Below are positions 8,007 to 16,116 of a stretch of DNA of 64,000 nucleotides, piece by piece; within the stretch, counting starts at the first letter, position 1, and each line of letters opens with the position of its first letter. Source of the DNA: Camelimonas fluminis (lineage in GTDB: Bacteria > Pseudomonadota > Alphaproteobacteria > Rhizobiales > Beijerinckiaceae); NCBI RefSeq assembly GCF_014656355.1, contig NZ_BNCG01000010.1:1-64000 (forward strand), given 5' to 3'. The position numbers and the translations under genes are program-made. The notes under the pieces were generated by a model, which made no database searches, was not told where the DNA came from, and saw only the letters and a program-made list of their open reading frames with translations.

Positions 8007-8162
8007 ACTGCCATTTGATCTTTCGCTGGAAGCTGTCCATCTGGCCCGACCGCTCCCGCCAAGTCCCTTATGCGGTAAGGCTTTCCCGGGTAATCCCACC
8101 TAATCCCGGTTGATCCCGTCGGTTCCCCTCTACTGCCATCTGATCTTTCGTTTCACACTACA
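8007..8162 (-). repeat. predicted phage end with transposase-binding repeats
   Basis: Two copies of ACTGCCATYTGATCTTTCG, at 8007-8025 and 8132-8150, match at 18 of 19 positions and lie 125 bp apart. Read inward from 8162 the end begins TGTAGTGTGAAACGAAAG, resembling the TG terminus and the CGAAA core of Mu end-type transposase sites. Further CTTTCGG cores occur at about 7960-7966 and 7988-7994. The flanking GCCGG at 8163-8167 would be the 5-bp target duplication. Confidence 0.65.
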
Positions 8163-8202
8163 GCCGGCGCATGCTCGCCCCGCCGCCAGACCGACGCGCG
8201 TA

Positions 8203-8254
8203 TTGACGTCAATCAAAAAATGAATATTGGTTCATTATTCATTTTCGACGTCAA
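8203..8254. promoter_or_regulatory. operator-like palindromes upstream of the monooxygenase gene
   Basis: AAAATGAATA at 8217-8226 and its exact complement at 8236-8245 form an AT-rich inverted repeat typical of TetR-family operators. It is framed by TTGACGTCAA at 8203-8212 and GACGTCAA at 8247-8254. The TetR-type gene at 10234-10878 is the obvious candidate regulator. The prophage end lies only about 40 bp upstream. Confidence 0.5.
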
Positions 8255-8350
8255 AACCGGCGACCTCGCCAGGCGGCGCACGGCCCGACGTCAGCGCTCC
8301 CCCGGGGCGACGCCCCGTCACGAACCTCCGCGCAGGGACAACAGGCAACA

Positions 8351-10258
8351 ATGGATCAGTTGGCAGACAACGCCCGGCTGGGCGACCATCTCAGGGACGG
8401 CGACATCCGCGTGCTGCTGATGGTGCTGTATCACATGACCGGCGACGACCGCTGGCTGAAGCCGCCCTATGCGCCGCGCCGCGACGTGCGGCTGATCCCC
8501 GATCCTGACGCGGGCCTGCCGCCGGAAATCCAGGATGAAATCCGCGCGGCGATCATCGACGTTTTCAGGAGGCCTGACGCCCGCCCCGCCATTCCGACGC
8601 CGGACGACGCAACGCTGCTGAAGATGATGGACGCCACCCTGGGCGAGCGGGTGTCGCCGGAATACGCGCCCCTGATGCAGGAGGAGATGGGCTTCGTCTC
8701 CCGCGACGTCGTCTGGCGGGCGCAGCCGGAGGCGGCGACCCTGCAGAACCGGCATGTGCTGATCGTCGGCGCCGGCGTCTGCGGCGTGGCGCTGGGCGTT
8801 GCGCTCGGCCGGCTGGGCATTCCCTACACGGTCATCGACCGCAACGCCGATATCGGCGGCGTCTGGTACATGAACCGCTATCCAGGTTGCGGCGTCGACA
8901 CGCCGAACCATTCCTATTCATTCTCATTTGGCGCCGCCTATCCGTGGAGCCGCTATTTCGTCCAGCGCGACGAGCTGTACGACTACATCACCGGCATCGC
9001 CGACGAATTCGACGTGCGCCGGCATTTTCGTCCGCGCACCGAGCTGACCGGCGCGCGCTGGGATGCGGCGCGCCATGTCTGGACGGCGACGCTGAAAACG
9101 CCGGACGGCGAGGAAACGCTGGATACCCCCTATCTGGTCAGCGCCATTGGCCAGCTCAACGATCCGTCGCGTCCGCCGTTCAGGGGCGAGGAAGATTTTC
9201 AGGGGCAGATATTGCACTCCACGGCGTGGAGCAGCGATCTTGACGTGACCGGCAAGCGCGTCGCGATCATTGGCACCGGCGCGACGACCATGCAGATGGC
9301 GCCGAGCATCGCGGGCAAGGTGGCGGCGCTCGACATCTACCAGCGCACGCCGCAATGGGTGCGGCCGGTGAAGGGCTACGCCGACCCGATCAGCGACGAC
9401 GCCCAGTGGCTGCTGGCGCATCTGCCGTTTTACGCCAGATGGTTCCGCTTCAACATGTTCTGGCGCTATGGCGACGGCCTGCTGCCGTTCCTGAAAATCG
9501 ACCCGGAGTGGCCGCATCCGGAGCGGGCGGTGAACAGAACCAACGACCGTCATCGCCAGGAGCTGGCCGACTTCATCCAGGCCGAACTCGCCGGGCGGCC
9601 CGACCTGATCGCCAAATGCACGCCGGCCTACCCGCCCTATGGCAAGCGCATCCTGCTCGACAACGGCTGGTATCGCATGTTGACCCAGCCGCATGTCGCG
9701 CTGGTCACCGACGCCATCGACCATTTCGACGCCGCCGGCGTCGTCACGACTGACGGAACCTCACGACCGGCCGACGTCGTAGTGGTCTCCACCGGCTTCC
9801 GCGTCACGGAAATGGCGGCGAAACTGAACATCACCGGCCGCGACGGCGTAACCCTCAAATCCTTGTGGGGCGAGGACAACCCGTCGGCCTACCTCGGCAT
9901 TTCCGTGCCGGGCTTCCCGAATTTCTTCAACATGCTGGGCCCGAACACGGGGCCTGGCCACGGCGGCAGCGTCATCTTCCAATCAGAATGCCAGAGCCGC
10001 TACATCGCCTCCTGCATCGTGCAACAGACGGAAGCCGCCGCGACCGCCGCCGAGGTGCGCCAGCAGGCGCACGACGCTCACGTGCAGGAAGTGGATGACC
10101 TGCACCGGGACATGATCTGGTCGCACCAGGGCATGACCACCTATTACCGCAACGCCGCCGGGCGGGTGGTTTCGGTGATGCCCTACCGCTTCGTCGACTA
10201 CTGGCGCATGACCCACGACATGGATCCCGCCGCCTATGAGTTCGCGCGGACGGGTTGA
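8351..10258 (+). CDS. flavin-dependent Baeyer-Villiger-type monooxygenase
   Basis: A 635-residue FAD/NADPH monooxygenase. It would insert oxygen next to a ketone to give an ester, or oxidise a similar substrate, in the cytoplasm. An N-terminal extension of about 135 residues precedes the FAD dinucleotide-binding motif VGAGVCGVALG. The fingerprint appears as FQGQILHSTAW, a variant of FxGxxxHTxxW, and a second NADPH-binding GxG motif follows (IIGTGATTMQ). The long N-terminal extension is typical of 4-hydroxyacetophenone monooxygenase (HapE)-like enzymes. The substrate cannot be read from sequence. The 3' end overlaps the convergent TetR gene by 25 bp. Confidence 0.85.
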   Translation: MDQLADNARLGDHLRDGDIRVLLMVLYHMTGDDRWLKPPYAPRRDVRLIPDPDAGLPPEIQDEIRAAIIDVFRRPDARPAIPTPDDATLLKMMDATLGERVSPEYAPLMQEEMGFVSRDVVWRAQPEAATLQNRHVLIVGAGVCGVALGVALGRLGIPYTVIDRNADIGGVWYMNRYPGCGVDTPNHSYSFSFGAAYPWSRYFVQRDELYDYITGIADEFDVRRHFRPRTELTGARWDAARHVWTATLKTPDGEETLDTPYLVSAIGQLNDPSRPPFRGEEDFQGQILHSTAWSSDLDVTGKRVAIIGTGATTMQMAPSIAGKVAALDIYQRTPQWVRPVKGYADPISDDAQWLLAHLPFYARWFRFNMFWRYGDGLLPFLKIDPEWPHPERAVNRTNDRHRQELADFIQAELAGRPDLIAKCTPAYPPYGKRILLDNGWYRMLTQPHVALVTDAIDHFDAAGVVTTDGTSRPADVVVVSTGFRVTEMAAKLNITGRDGVTLKSLWGEDNPSAYLGISVPGFPNFFNMLGPNTGPGHGGSVIFQSECQSRYIASCIVQQTEAAATAAEVRQQAHDAHVQEVDDLHRDMIWSHQGMTTYYRNAAGRVVSVMPYRFVDYWRMTHDMDPAAYEFARTG

Positions 10259-10878
10259 GCGGGCCCCGCCTCGACGAACAGGCCGCCCATGCCGATGAGG
10301 CGCAGATAAACGGAGACCATCCGTTCTGCGTCCACATCCTTGCCGGGCGCCTGCAACAGCATGGCCATGTAGTCCTGCATGCCCATCAGCAGGTAGCCGA
10401 GCACCGGGATGTCCTCCCGGGAAAAGCGGCCCAGTTCGTTCAGGTTCAGGCTGCGGCCGAGCGCCTGGCCATAGCCGGCCAGATAGGCCTCCAGGTGCCG
10501 CGTGTAAGCGCGGGGCGCGTGGATTTCCGCCTCGTGAAAAATGCGGATGAAGCCGGGGTTCAGCCGCAGATAATCAAAATAGGCCGAAATGCGCTGGCGC
10601 TCGCGCTCCAGCCCGGTGGCTCCCGGGGCGACGTTGGCGCGCAGGTGGGCGATCAGCCGCTCGCCGGCAATGGGCAGCAACTGGTCGAACAGGTCCTGCC
10701 GGCTGTCAAAGTAATTGTAGAAAGTGCCGTTGGCGACATTGGCCAAGGCCGTGATTTTGGCGATCGACGCGGCGGCGTACCCTTCATTCCCCACCACCTG
10801 GATGGCGGCGGACACCAGGGCTTCCAGCGTGTCGCTCTGCTTTTCCCGCCGCGTCCGTTTCCGCGTCTGTCCGCTCAA
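10234..10878 (-). CDS. TetR/AcrR family transcriptional regulator
   Basis: A 214-residue regulator with the typical N-terminal helix-turn-helix at residues about 20-65 (ASIAKITALANVANGTFYNYF) and a ligand-binding C-terminal domain that ends in a TetR_C-like helical segment. Translation probably starts at the TTG at 10878, since GGAGAG lies eight bases upstream and no ATG is available nearby. It is convergent with, and overlaps the 3' end of, the monooxygenase gene, and is its likely regulator through the palindrome at 8217-8245. The inducer is unknown. Confidence 0.85.
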   Translation of the reverse strand: MSGQTRKRTRREKQSDTLEALVSAAIQVVGNEGYAAASIAKITALANVANGTFYNYFDSRQDLFDQLLPIAGERLIAHLRANVAPGATGLERERQRISAYFDYLRLNPGFIRIFHEAEIHAPRAYTRHLEAYLAGYGQALGRSLNLNELGRFSREDIPVLGYLLMGMQDYMAMLLQAPGKDVDAERMVSVYLRLIGMGGLFVEAGPAQPVRANS

Positions 10879-10957
10879 CTCACTCTCCGCCTGAAACCAG
10901 CGCGCGGGCCGGCGCAGGCGGAGTTATAGAGCGTTTTCCAGCAACCTGGATACCACC

Positions 10958-11275
10958 TCACGTCAGGCGACGCGCGTGCGCGGCGTATAAAACGCCCCGA
11001 TCACGAAAGCGTATCGACGACACGATCCAGTGCGACCAGGTTTCCGGACTTCGAGGAGCCGCGAGATCACCGGCAGCGCCGCAAGGTCGCCAGACCTCGC
11101 CAGAGCCGCCCAGCGCGCCGACGCTTTCCGCCGGATCGCCATGCAGCACGAAATCAACGTCGATGCTCCCGGCGTCGGGATCGACCTGCCGCACCGTATA
11201 GGCGCCCAGGCGCGGACGTCGCTCCTCTGGCGGCCACACCGGCAGGCCGTCAGGACCCGGGGTCAGCCATTCCTC
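10958..11275 (-). pseudogene. remnant of a siderophore-interacting protein (SIP) gene
   Basis: On the minus strand, one frame reads [17 protein letters not shown] then [10 protein letters not shown], matching the NADPH/FAD region of siderophore-interacting flavin reductases (canonical R-x-YTVR and FVLHGD). It then continues in another frame as [11 protein letters not shown] directly joined to [12 protein letters not shown], which in intact SIPs lies beyond a glycine-rich segment (GP-G ... GDETALPAI). So the piece has at least one frameshift and an internal deletion and lacks the N-terminal FAD domain and the C-terminus. It is not expected to make a working ferric-siderophore reductase. Confidence 0.6.
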
Positions 11276-11305
11276 CGGTCACAACGCCATTAGTAAAACC
11301 GCCGC

Positions 11306-12097
11306 TCAGGCGCCCCGGAACACCGGCTGGCGCTTTTCGACGAACGCCGCGGCCGCCTCGCGGTGGTCGGCCGTGCCGCCCGAGCGGGTGTGGTTGATCG
11401 CCTCATTGTCGAAGCAGGCTTCGAGCGATGCGGTTTCGGCCATGTTGATGTTGTGCTTGATGTAGCCAAGCGTAATGCGCGGCCCGTGCGCCAGCTTCAG
11501 AGCGTAGGCCCGCGCCGCTTCAGCGAATTCGGCGTCATCCACCACCTCGTTCACCAGGCCAAGGCGCAGGGCGTCATCAGCGGTCAGCACCGGCGAGGTG
11601 AAGTAAAGCTCGCGGGCCCTGGCGCTGCCGACAAGGCGGGTCAGAAAATAGGTTCCACCGAAATCGCCGGACAGCGCCACCTTGGCGAAAGCGGTGGTGA
11701 TTTTCGCCGACCGCGTGACAATGCGCAGGTCGCAGGCCAGGGCCAGCGACAGGCCCGCGCCAGCCGCCGCGCCATTGATGCCGGCCACGGTGGGCTTGCG
11801 CATGTCGTGCAGCAGGCGCGACGCTTCCATCCAGCCGCGCAGGCTCCAGGCGCGATCGTCGGGCGACAGCGCCCGGCCCTCGCCGCTGGCCATGGCCTTG
11901 ACGTCGCCGCCGACGCAGAACGCCGGGCCAGCGCCGGTCAGCAACACCGCATGGGCGTCGACATTGGCGGCGGCGCGCGCGGTGGCCGCGACCAGCCCTT
12001 CGCACAGGGCCGGATTCAGGGCGTTGCGATTCTCGGGGCGGTTCATGGTCAGCGTCAGCAGCCGGTCCTCAAGCTGCTCGATCACGACGTTGGACAT
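11306..12097 (-). CDS. enoyl-CoA hydratase/isomerase family protein
   Basis: A 263-residue crotonase-fold protein. The start at 12097 is set by AGAAGGAAAC upstream; the frame can be extended but without a ribosome site. The oxyanion-hole segments are visible as FCVGGDVKAM (about residues 60-70) and GAAAGAGLSLALACD (about 108-122). The usual second catalytic glutamate position reads SGDFGGTYFL rather than PE-x-G, so it may be an isomerase or another crotonase activity rather than a true hydratase. Substrate is an acyl-CoA; the pathway is not evident from neighbours. Confidence 0.85.
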   Translation of the reverse strand: MSNVVIEQLEDRLLTLTMNRPENRNALNPALCEGLVAATARAAANVDAHAVLLTGAGPAFCVGGDVKAMASGEGRALSPDDRAWSLRGWMEASRLLHDMRKPTVAGINGAAAGAGLSLALACDLRIVTRSAKITTAFAKVALSGDFGGTYFLTRLVGSARARELYFTSPVLTADDALRLGLVNEVVDDAEFAEAARAYALKLAHGPRITLGYIKHNINMAETASLEACFDNEAINHTRSGGTADHREAAAAFVEKRQPVFRGA

Positions 12098-12204
12098 GGC
12101 GTTTCCTTCTGATGTTCTCCGCCGCATTGGCGGGCCCATGGGGTCGTCACGGTCATGACGCCGGTTTTTGTCATGGGAGCCCATTGGTCCCGCGACACGG
12201 CGGC

Positions 12205-12241
12205 GACGTCAACCGCCTCGCGCGGCGCGCATGTTGACGTC
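12205..12241. promoter_or_regulatory. GACGTCAAC inverted repeat in divergent promoter region
   Basis: GACGTCAAC at 12205-12213 and GTTGACGTC at 12233-12241 are exact complements separated by 19 bases, lying between the divergent hydratase and cation-transporter genes. The same TTGACGTC core occurs at the monooxygenase promoter (8203-8254). A common regulator is possible; this is inference. Confidence 0.35.
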
Positions 12242-12309
12242 GACCGGCCGCTTGCCTTCCCCATCGCGCTGACGCAGCATCGCGCCCTGGCCTCTGGCGG
12301 GGAAAGCTG

Positions 12310-13236
12310 GTGAAACCGGAACAGGATCTTCTGCGCCTTTCAACCGGCGTTACATTCATCGTCGCGGCGATCGGCATCATCTTTGGACTTCTTTCGGGCT
12401 CCTACGCCGTGATCTTCGACGGCATGTACGCCCTCACAGACGCGATCATGACCATGGTCGCGCTTGTCGTGACCCGGCTGATCGCCGCCTCGACGGCGTC
12501 AGGGGCCGGCGACAGCAAGCTGGTCAAGCATTTCACCATGGGTTTCTGGCATCTGGAGCCGATGGTGCTTGGTCTGAACGGCATCCTGCTGACCGGCGCG
12601 GCGGTCTATGCCTTCGTCAACGCCATCGGCAGCATCATCGATGGCGGGCGTGAACTCGCCTTTGGCCCCGCCATCGTCTACGCCGTCATCACCCTGCTGA
12701 TCACCACGTCGATGGCGGCGTTCGAACACCGGCGCAACCGGACGATCCAGTCAGACTTCGTCGCCCTCGACGTCAGGTCATGGGTCATGTCGTCGGCGCT
12801 GACAGCGGCGCTGCTCGTCGCGTTCAGCATTGGTTTTCTTTTCCAGGGCACGTCCATGGAGTGGCTGACGCCATACGTCGATCCGGCGGTGCTGGCGCTG
12901 GCGTGTCTGGCCATCATCCCCGCGCCGGCGGGGACGATCCGGCAGGCGTTCTCCGAAATTCTGCTTGTGACGCCCACGGATCTGAAACAGCATGTGGACA
13001 CGGTTGCCGAGACGATCGTGCGCCGCCACAACTTCGTTTCCTGGCGCTCCTATGTCGCCAGGGTAGGCCGTGGGCGGCAAATCGAGTTGTATTTCATTGT
13101 GCCGGCCGATGATCCGCCGCGCATGCTGCGGGAATGGGATCGCATCCGGGATGAAGTGGGCGCAATGATCGGCGACGACACCCCGGACCGCTGGCTGACC
13201 ATCGCCTTCACCACCGACCCCGAATGGGCTGACTGA
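12310..13236 (+). CDS. cation diffusion facilitator (CDF)-like membrane transporter
   Basis: A 308-residue inner-membrane protein with about six transmembrane helices in the first 210 residues and a cytoplasmic C-terminal domain of about 90 residues. CDF proteins export divalent metals such as Zn, Fe or Mn by proton exchange. Metal-site candidates are the paired aspartates of IFDGMYALTDAIM (helix 2) and VALDVRSWVMSS (helix 5), where classical members have HxxxD or DxxxD. The start is a GTG at 12310. Metal specificity cannot be judged. Confidence 0.8.
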   Translation: MKPEQDLLRLSTGVTFIVAAIGIIFGLLSGSYAVIFDGMYALTDAIMTMVALVVTRLIAASTASGAGDSKLVKHFTMGFWHLEPMVLGLNGILLTGAAVYAFVNAIGSIIDGGRELAFGPAIVYAVITLLITTSMAAFEHRRNRTIQSDFVALDVRSWVMSSALTAALLVAFSIGFLFQGTSMEWLTPYVDPAVLALACLAIIPAPAGTIRQAFSEILLVTPTDLKQHVDTVAETIVRRHNFVSWRSYVARVGRGRQIELYFIVPADDPPRMLREWDRIRDEVGAMIGDDTPDRWLTIAFTTDPEWAD

Positions 13237-13257
13237 TGCTCCGGCGCGCCCGCCGCC

Positions 13258-14019
13258 TCAGGTGGAGAGAAAGGCGCGCTGGCCGCCCTGAATGATCAGG
13301 GCGGTGAGACGACCGGTTTTCACGGCGCCCGTATCAATGCCGATGCGGTTGGCCCGCGTAACCGGTCCTGGGCTGATGGTGTGACCGTGGACGATCACTT
13401 TTGCGAACAGTTGATCCGTCTCTAGAAAAGGCGCGCGGATCCACATCAGGTCATCGGGGCTCTGGCGATCAAGCGCGACGCCGGGGCGGACGCCGGCGTG
13501 ACAGAAGAAGAAATCGCCAAAACTGATGCAATGCGGCAGGCCTTCAAGAAATTGCCGGTGGACGCCAGGAAGCGTCGCCACGAGGCGGGCGTGATCGCGC
13601 AACAGGGCGTCCGGGTCATCCGCGTAATCCCGGAAATTCATGTCGACGCCGTAAGACCGGGCCGTTTCCGCGCCGCCGTTGTTGGCGAACACGCCGCGCA
13701 GGTCCGGTTTGTCCAGAAACGCGAGAAACGCGGCGTCGTGGTTGCCAGCCAGCATGACGCGGCGCGGATCCCCCCGCAGCGACGCCAGAATGTCGAGCAC
13801 GCCCCGGCTGTCCGGGCCGCGATCGACATAGTCGCCGAGATAGATCACCCGCCAGTCGGCGGCTCCAGCGCGCCTGATGTCCTCATCGACCAGCGCATGC
13901 ATCTGCTCCAGCAGGTCGCGACGGCCGTGGATATCGCCGATGGCGTACAACCGCAGACCGTCCGGACCACGCGCCTGCGACAACGACAGCGACGCCGTCC
14001 GCGCCTGATTTCCGCCCAT
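13258..14019 (-). CDS. serine/threonine-type metallophosphoesterase
   Basis: A 253-residue calcineurin-like phosphatase (PPP family, as PrpA/PrpB and bacteriophage lambda phosphatase). The metal-binding motifs appear in order: GDIHGRRD, GDYVDRGPDS, GNHDAAF, and the later VHGHT histidine. Such enzymes remove phosphate from proteins or small phosphoesters in the cytoplasm. I prefer the ATG at 14019, which leaves a short N-terminus before the GDIHG block; the frame stays open to 14193 and an ATG at 14082 is an alternative. It is divergent from the msrB gene. Confidence 0.85.
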   Translation of the reverse strand: MGGNQARTASLSLSQARGPDGLRLYAIGDIHGRRDLLEQMHALVDEDIRRAGAADWRVIYLGDYVDRGPDSRGVLDILASLRGDPRRVMLAGNHDAAFLAFLDKPDLRGVFANNGGAETARSYGVDMNFRDYADDPDALLRDHARLVATLPGVHRQFLEGLPHCISFGDFFFCHAGVRPGVALDRQSPDDLMWIRAPFLETDQLFAKVIVHGHTISPGPVTRANRIGIDTGAVKTGRLTALIIQGGQRAFLST

Positions 14020-14181
14020 GACGCTCAAGCAACCGGTCCTTTCGTGGCGCGGCCTCCCCTGGGAGAGGCGTCCGCCATTCATGTCGGGTGAACGGCGTTC
14101 GCCGGGCATGATGCGCCCGGCGGCGCCGAAATTCCTCCCCAATGTGCGCGCCACAATGTGGGCGATACGGGAGATATGGCC

Positions 14182-14715
14182 ATGACGCACCAACCGGACA
14201 GGCCCAGGCGTTCCGAGGCATGGCGATCCAGCGGTTCCTGCTCACGCCGGTCCTTCATGCTGGCCGGCGCCAGCCTCGCATTGCTTGCGGCCGGCCCGCG
14301 TCTGGCGATGGCGGGGACGACATATCCCGTCAACCTCAGCGACGCGGAATGGCGCAAGAAGCTGACGCCGCAGCAATATGACATCCTGCGCAAATCCGGC
14401 ACCGAGCCGGCGTTTTCCAGCCCACTGGACAAGGAACATCGCGCCGGCGTTTTCAGTTGCGCCGGCTGCGACCAGCCGCTGTTCGATTCCAGAACCAAAT
14501 TCGACAGCGGCACCGGTTGGCCGAGCTTCTGGAAACCGCTCGACCACGCTGTCGGCGAGGAGCAGGACAGGTCATTTGGCATGACGCGCACGGCGGTGCA
14601 TTGCAGCCGGTGTGGCGGCCACCTTGGCCACGTCTTCAGCGACGGGCCTCAGCCGACCGGGCTGCGGTATTGCATGAACGGGCTCGCCCTCGCCTTCCGC
14701 CCGACGACGGCGTAA
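14182..14715 (+). CDS. msrB: Tat-exported peptide-methionine (R)-S-oxide reductase MsrB
   Basis: A 177-residue MsrB that reduces methionine-R-sulfoxide in proteins. An N-terminal twin-arginine signal (SRRSFM, hydrophobic core, cleavage near AMAG) directs the folded enzyme to the periplasm. The zinc cysteines are in SCAGC and CSRCGGHLGHVF, and the catalytic cysteine in RYCMN. The start at 14182 has GGGAG upstream; the in-frame ATG at 14176 is an alternative. It is followed 27 bp later by msrA, so the two form a stereochemically complete repair pair outside the cytoplasm. Confidence 0.92.
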   Translation: MTHQPDRPRRSEAWRSSGSCSRRSFMLAGASLALLAAGPRLAMAGTTYPVNLSDAEWRKKLTPQQYDILRKSGTEPAFSSPLDKEHRAGVFSCAGCDQPLFDSRTKFDSGTGWPSFWKPLDHAVGEEQDRSFGMTRTAVHCSRCGGHLGHVFSDGPQPTGLRYCMNGLALAFRPTTA

Positions 14716-14742
14716 CCGGGCGGCCACGGTGGAGACAGCATC

Positions 14743-15447
14743 ATGAAACAGGCGGTTGGTTGTGGCTTTCTCACCGGCGTCGCGGCGCTGCTGGCCATCG
14801 CGGCGATCGCGCCGGCCGAAGCGCGGGAGGGCGTGGCCATCCCGCCGCCGAAGCTGGATGAACCGGCCCCCGCCAGCGACCGGATGGAGACCGCCGTGTT
14901 TGCCGGCGGCTGCTTCTGGGGCGTGCAGGGCGTGTTCCAGCACGTGCGCGGGGTGGCCAACGCTGTCTCCGGTTACGCAGGGGGCGCCGCCGTCACCGCC
15001 AACTATGAAGCGGTGGGCAATGGCGACACCGGCCATGCCGAAGCGGTGCGGATTACTTATGATCCCCGGCAAATCAGCTACGGCAGGCTCATGCAGATCT
15101 ACTTCTCGGCGGCGCACGATCCCACCCAGAAGAACCGTCAGGGCCCTGACGTGGGCTCGCAGTACCGCTCCACGGTGTTCGCGCAGAACGCTGATCAGGC
15201 GCGACTTGCGAAAGCTTATGTGGCGCAGCTCGATGGCGCCCGCGTCTATGGCGCCCCGCTCGCCACCACCATCGAAGGCGACAAACAGTTTTATCCGGCG
15301 GAAAAATATCACCAGGACTACATGACCCTGAATCCACGCGCGCCCTATATCGCCTACTATGACCTGCCGAAGCTCGATCATCTGAAGCGCCTGTTCCCCG
15401 ATCTCTATCGGGAAAAACCAATGCTCACCTCGCAGGCCGGCGGCTAG
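14743..15447 (+). CDS. msrA: exported peptide-methionine (S)-S-oxide reductase MsrA
   Basis: A 234-residue MsrA with a Sec-type signal peptide (residues 1-27, cleavage near AEA-RE). The catalytic motif GGCFWG is at about residues 56-61, followed by the family block SGYAGG and GDTGHAEAV. It reduces methionine-S-sulfoxide. Located just downstream of msrB and probably in the same operon. Use of Sec for this enzyme and Tat for the zinc-containing MsrB fits the need to fold the metal enzyme before export, which is inference. Confidence 0.92.
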   Translation: MKQAVGCGFLTGVAALLAIAAIAPAEAREGVAIPPPKLDEPAPASDRMETAVFAGGCFWGVQGVFQHVRGVANAVSGYAGGAAVTANYEAVGNGDTGHAEAVRITYDPRQISYGRLMQIYFSAAHDPTQKNRQGPDVGSQYRSTVFAQNADQARLAKAYVAQLDGARVYGAPLATTIEGDKQFYPAEKYHQDYMTLNPRAPYIAYYDLPKLDHLKRLFPDLYREKPMLTSQAGG

Positions 15448-15535
15448 AGCTGTTTTCGATCAATCCGGATCGCAAACCGCTCCAGTTCTCTTTGTTTGAG
15501 CGCATTCTGATCGGAAGGCGCTCCAGAGCATTCTC
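15446..15535. repeat. GATC-rich double-hairpin intergenic repeat, copy 1
   Basis: Begins AGAGC and carries a first hairpin (GAGCTGTTTTCGATC pairing with GATCGCAAACCGCTC, one mismatch region) and a second shorter one (GAGCGC ... GCGCTC). About 65 bases align closely with the element at 53169-53271. It immediately follows msrA and may also act as its transcription end. Confidence 0.65.
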
Positions 15536-15639
15536 GGGCTGACGCCGCTTCGCATCAAGCAGCGCGTCAATTCGGGACGATCGGGAAGAACAGCGTCAAA
15601 CGTGCCGGAGGGCATGTCAGACAAACGGGGAGCTTTCCA

Positions 15640-16107
15640 ATGGAGCCGGGTTTCACCATCAGCGGCCGCATCGCCAGACCAGTGGCCCAGGTGTTCGGGG
15701 CAGTTGTCGATCCGGAACAGCTCTCGGCCTACTTCACCACCGGCGGCGCCCGGGGATGGCTTGAGCCGGGCGCGACCGTGACCTGGGATTTCCATGATTT
15801 CCCCGGCGCATTTCCGGTGCATGTCGTTGACGTCGACAAGGACCGGCGCATTGTGTTGCGCTGGGGCGCGGCCGAAGGCGCCGCGGCGCCGGACGCCGCC
15901 GGCGAGCGGCTGACCACGGTGACCATGACCTTCGAACCGCTCGCTGACGACCGCACCCTGGTGCGGATTTCCGAAGCCGGGTGGACTGACGCGCCAGCGG
16001 GGATCAAGGCGTCCTATGGCAATTGCGAAGGCTGGACCGGCATGCTCTGCGCCATGAAGGCCTGGCTGGAGCACGGCGTCCGGCTGCGCGAAGGCTTTTA
16101 CAAGTAA
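15640..16107 (+). CDS. SRPBCC (AHSA1-like) domain protein
   Basis: A 155-residue single-domain START/Bet v1-like protein. The N-terminal strand and helix FTISGRIARPVAQVFGAVV and the C-terminal helix with GWTGMLCAMKAWLEHG are typical of AHSA1/SRPBCC proteins, which bind hydrophobic ligands or act as co-chaperone-like factors. GGGGAGC precedes the ATG. It lies alone between the repeat element and a convergent gene; the function is not known. Confidence 0.8.
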   Translation: MEPGFTISGRIARPVAQVFGAVVDPEQLSAYFTTGGARGWLEPGATVTWDFHDFPGAFPVHVVDVDKDRRIVLRWGAAEGAAAPDAAGERLTTVTMTFEPLADDRTLVRISEAGWTDAPAGIKASYGNCEGWTGMLCAMKAWLEHGVRLREGFYK

Positions 16108-16116
16108 ATCAGGCTC

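Larger units (their letters stand above)
1..8162. mobile_element. Mu-like transposable prophage (repressor-end portion)
   Basis: The block holds a ner-like gene, a ParB-like gene, a MuA-type transposase and a MuB-type ATPase in one leftward operon, with a divergent repressor, which is the early-region layout of transposable phages. GC content is lower than in the chromosome to the right. The right boundary is drawn at the CA at 8161-8162, the outer edge of the terminal repeat structure. The element continues beyond the left edge of the window, where structural genes and the other end should be. Confidence 0.9.
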
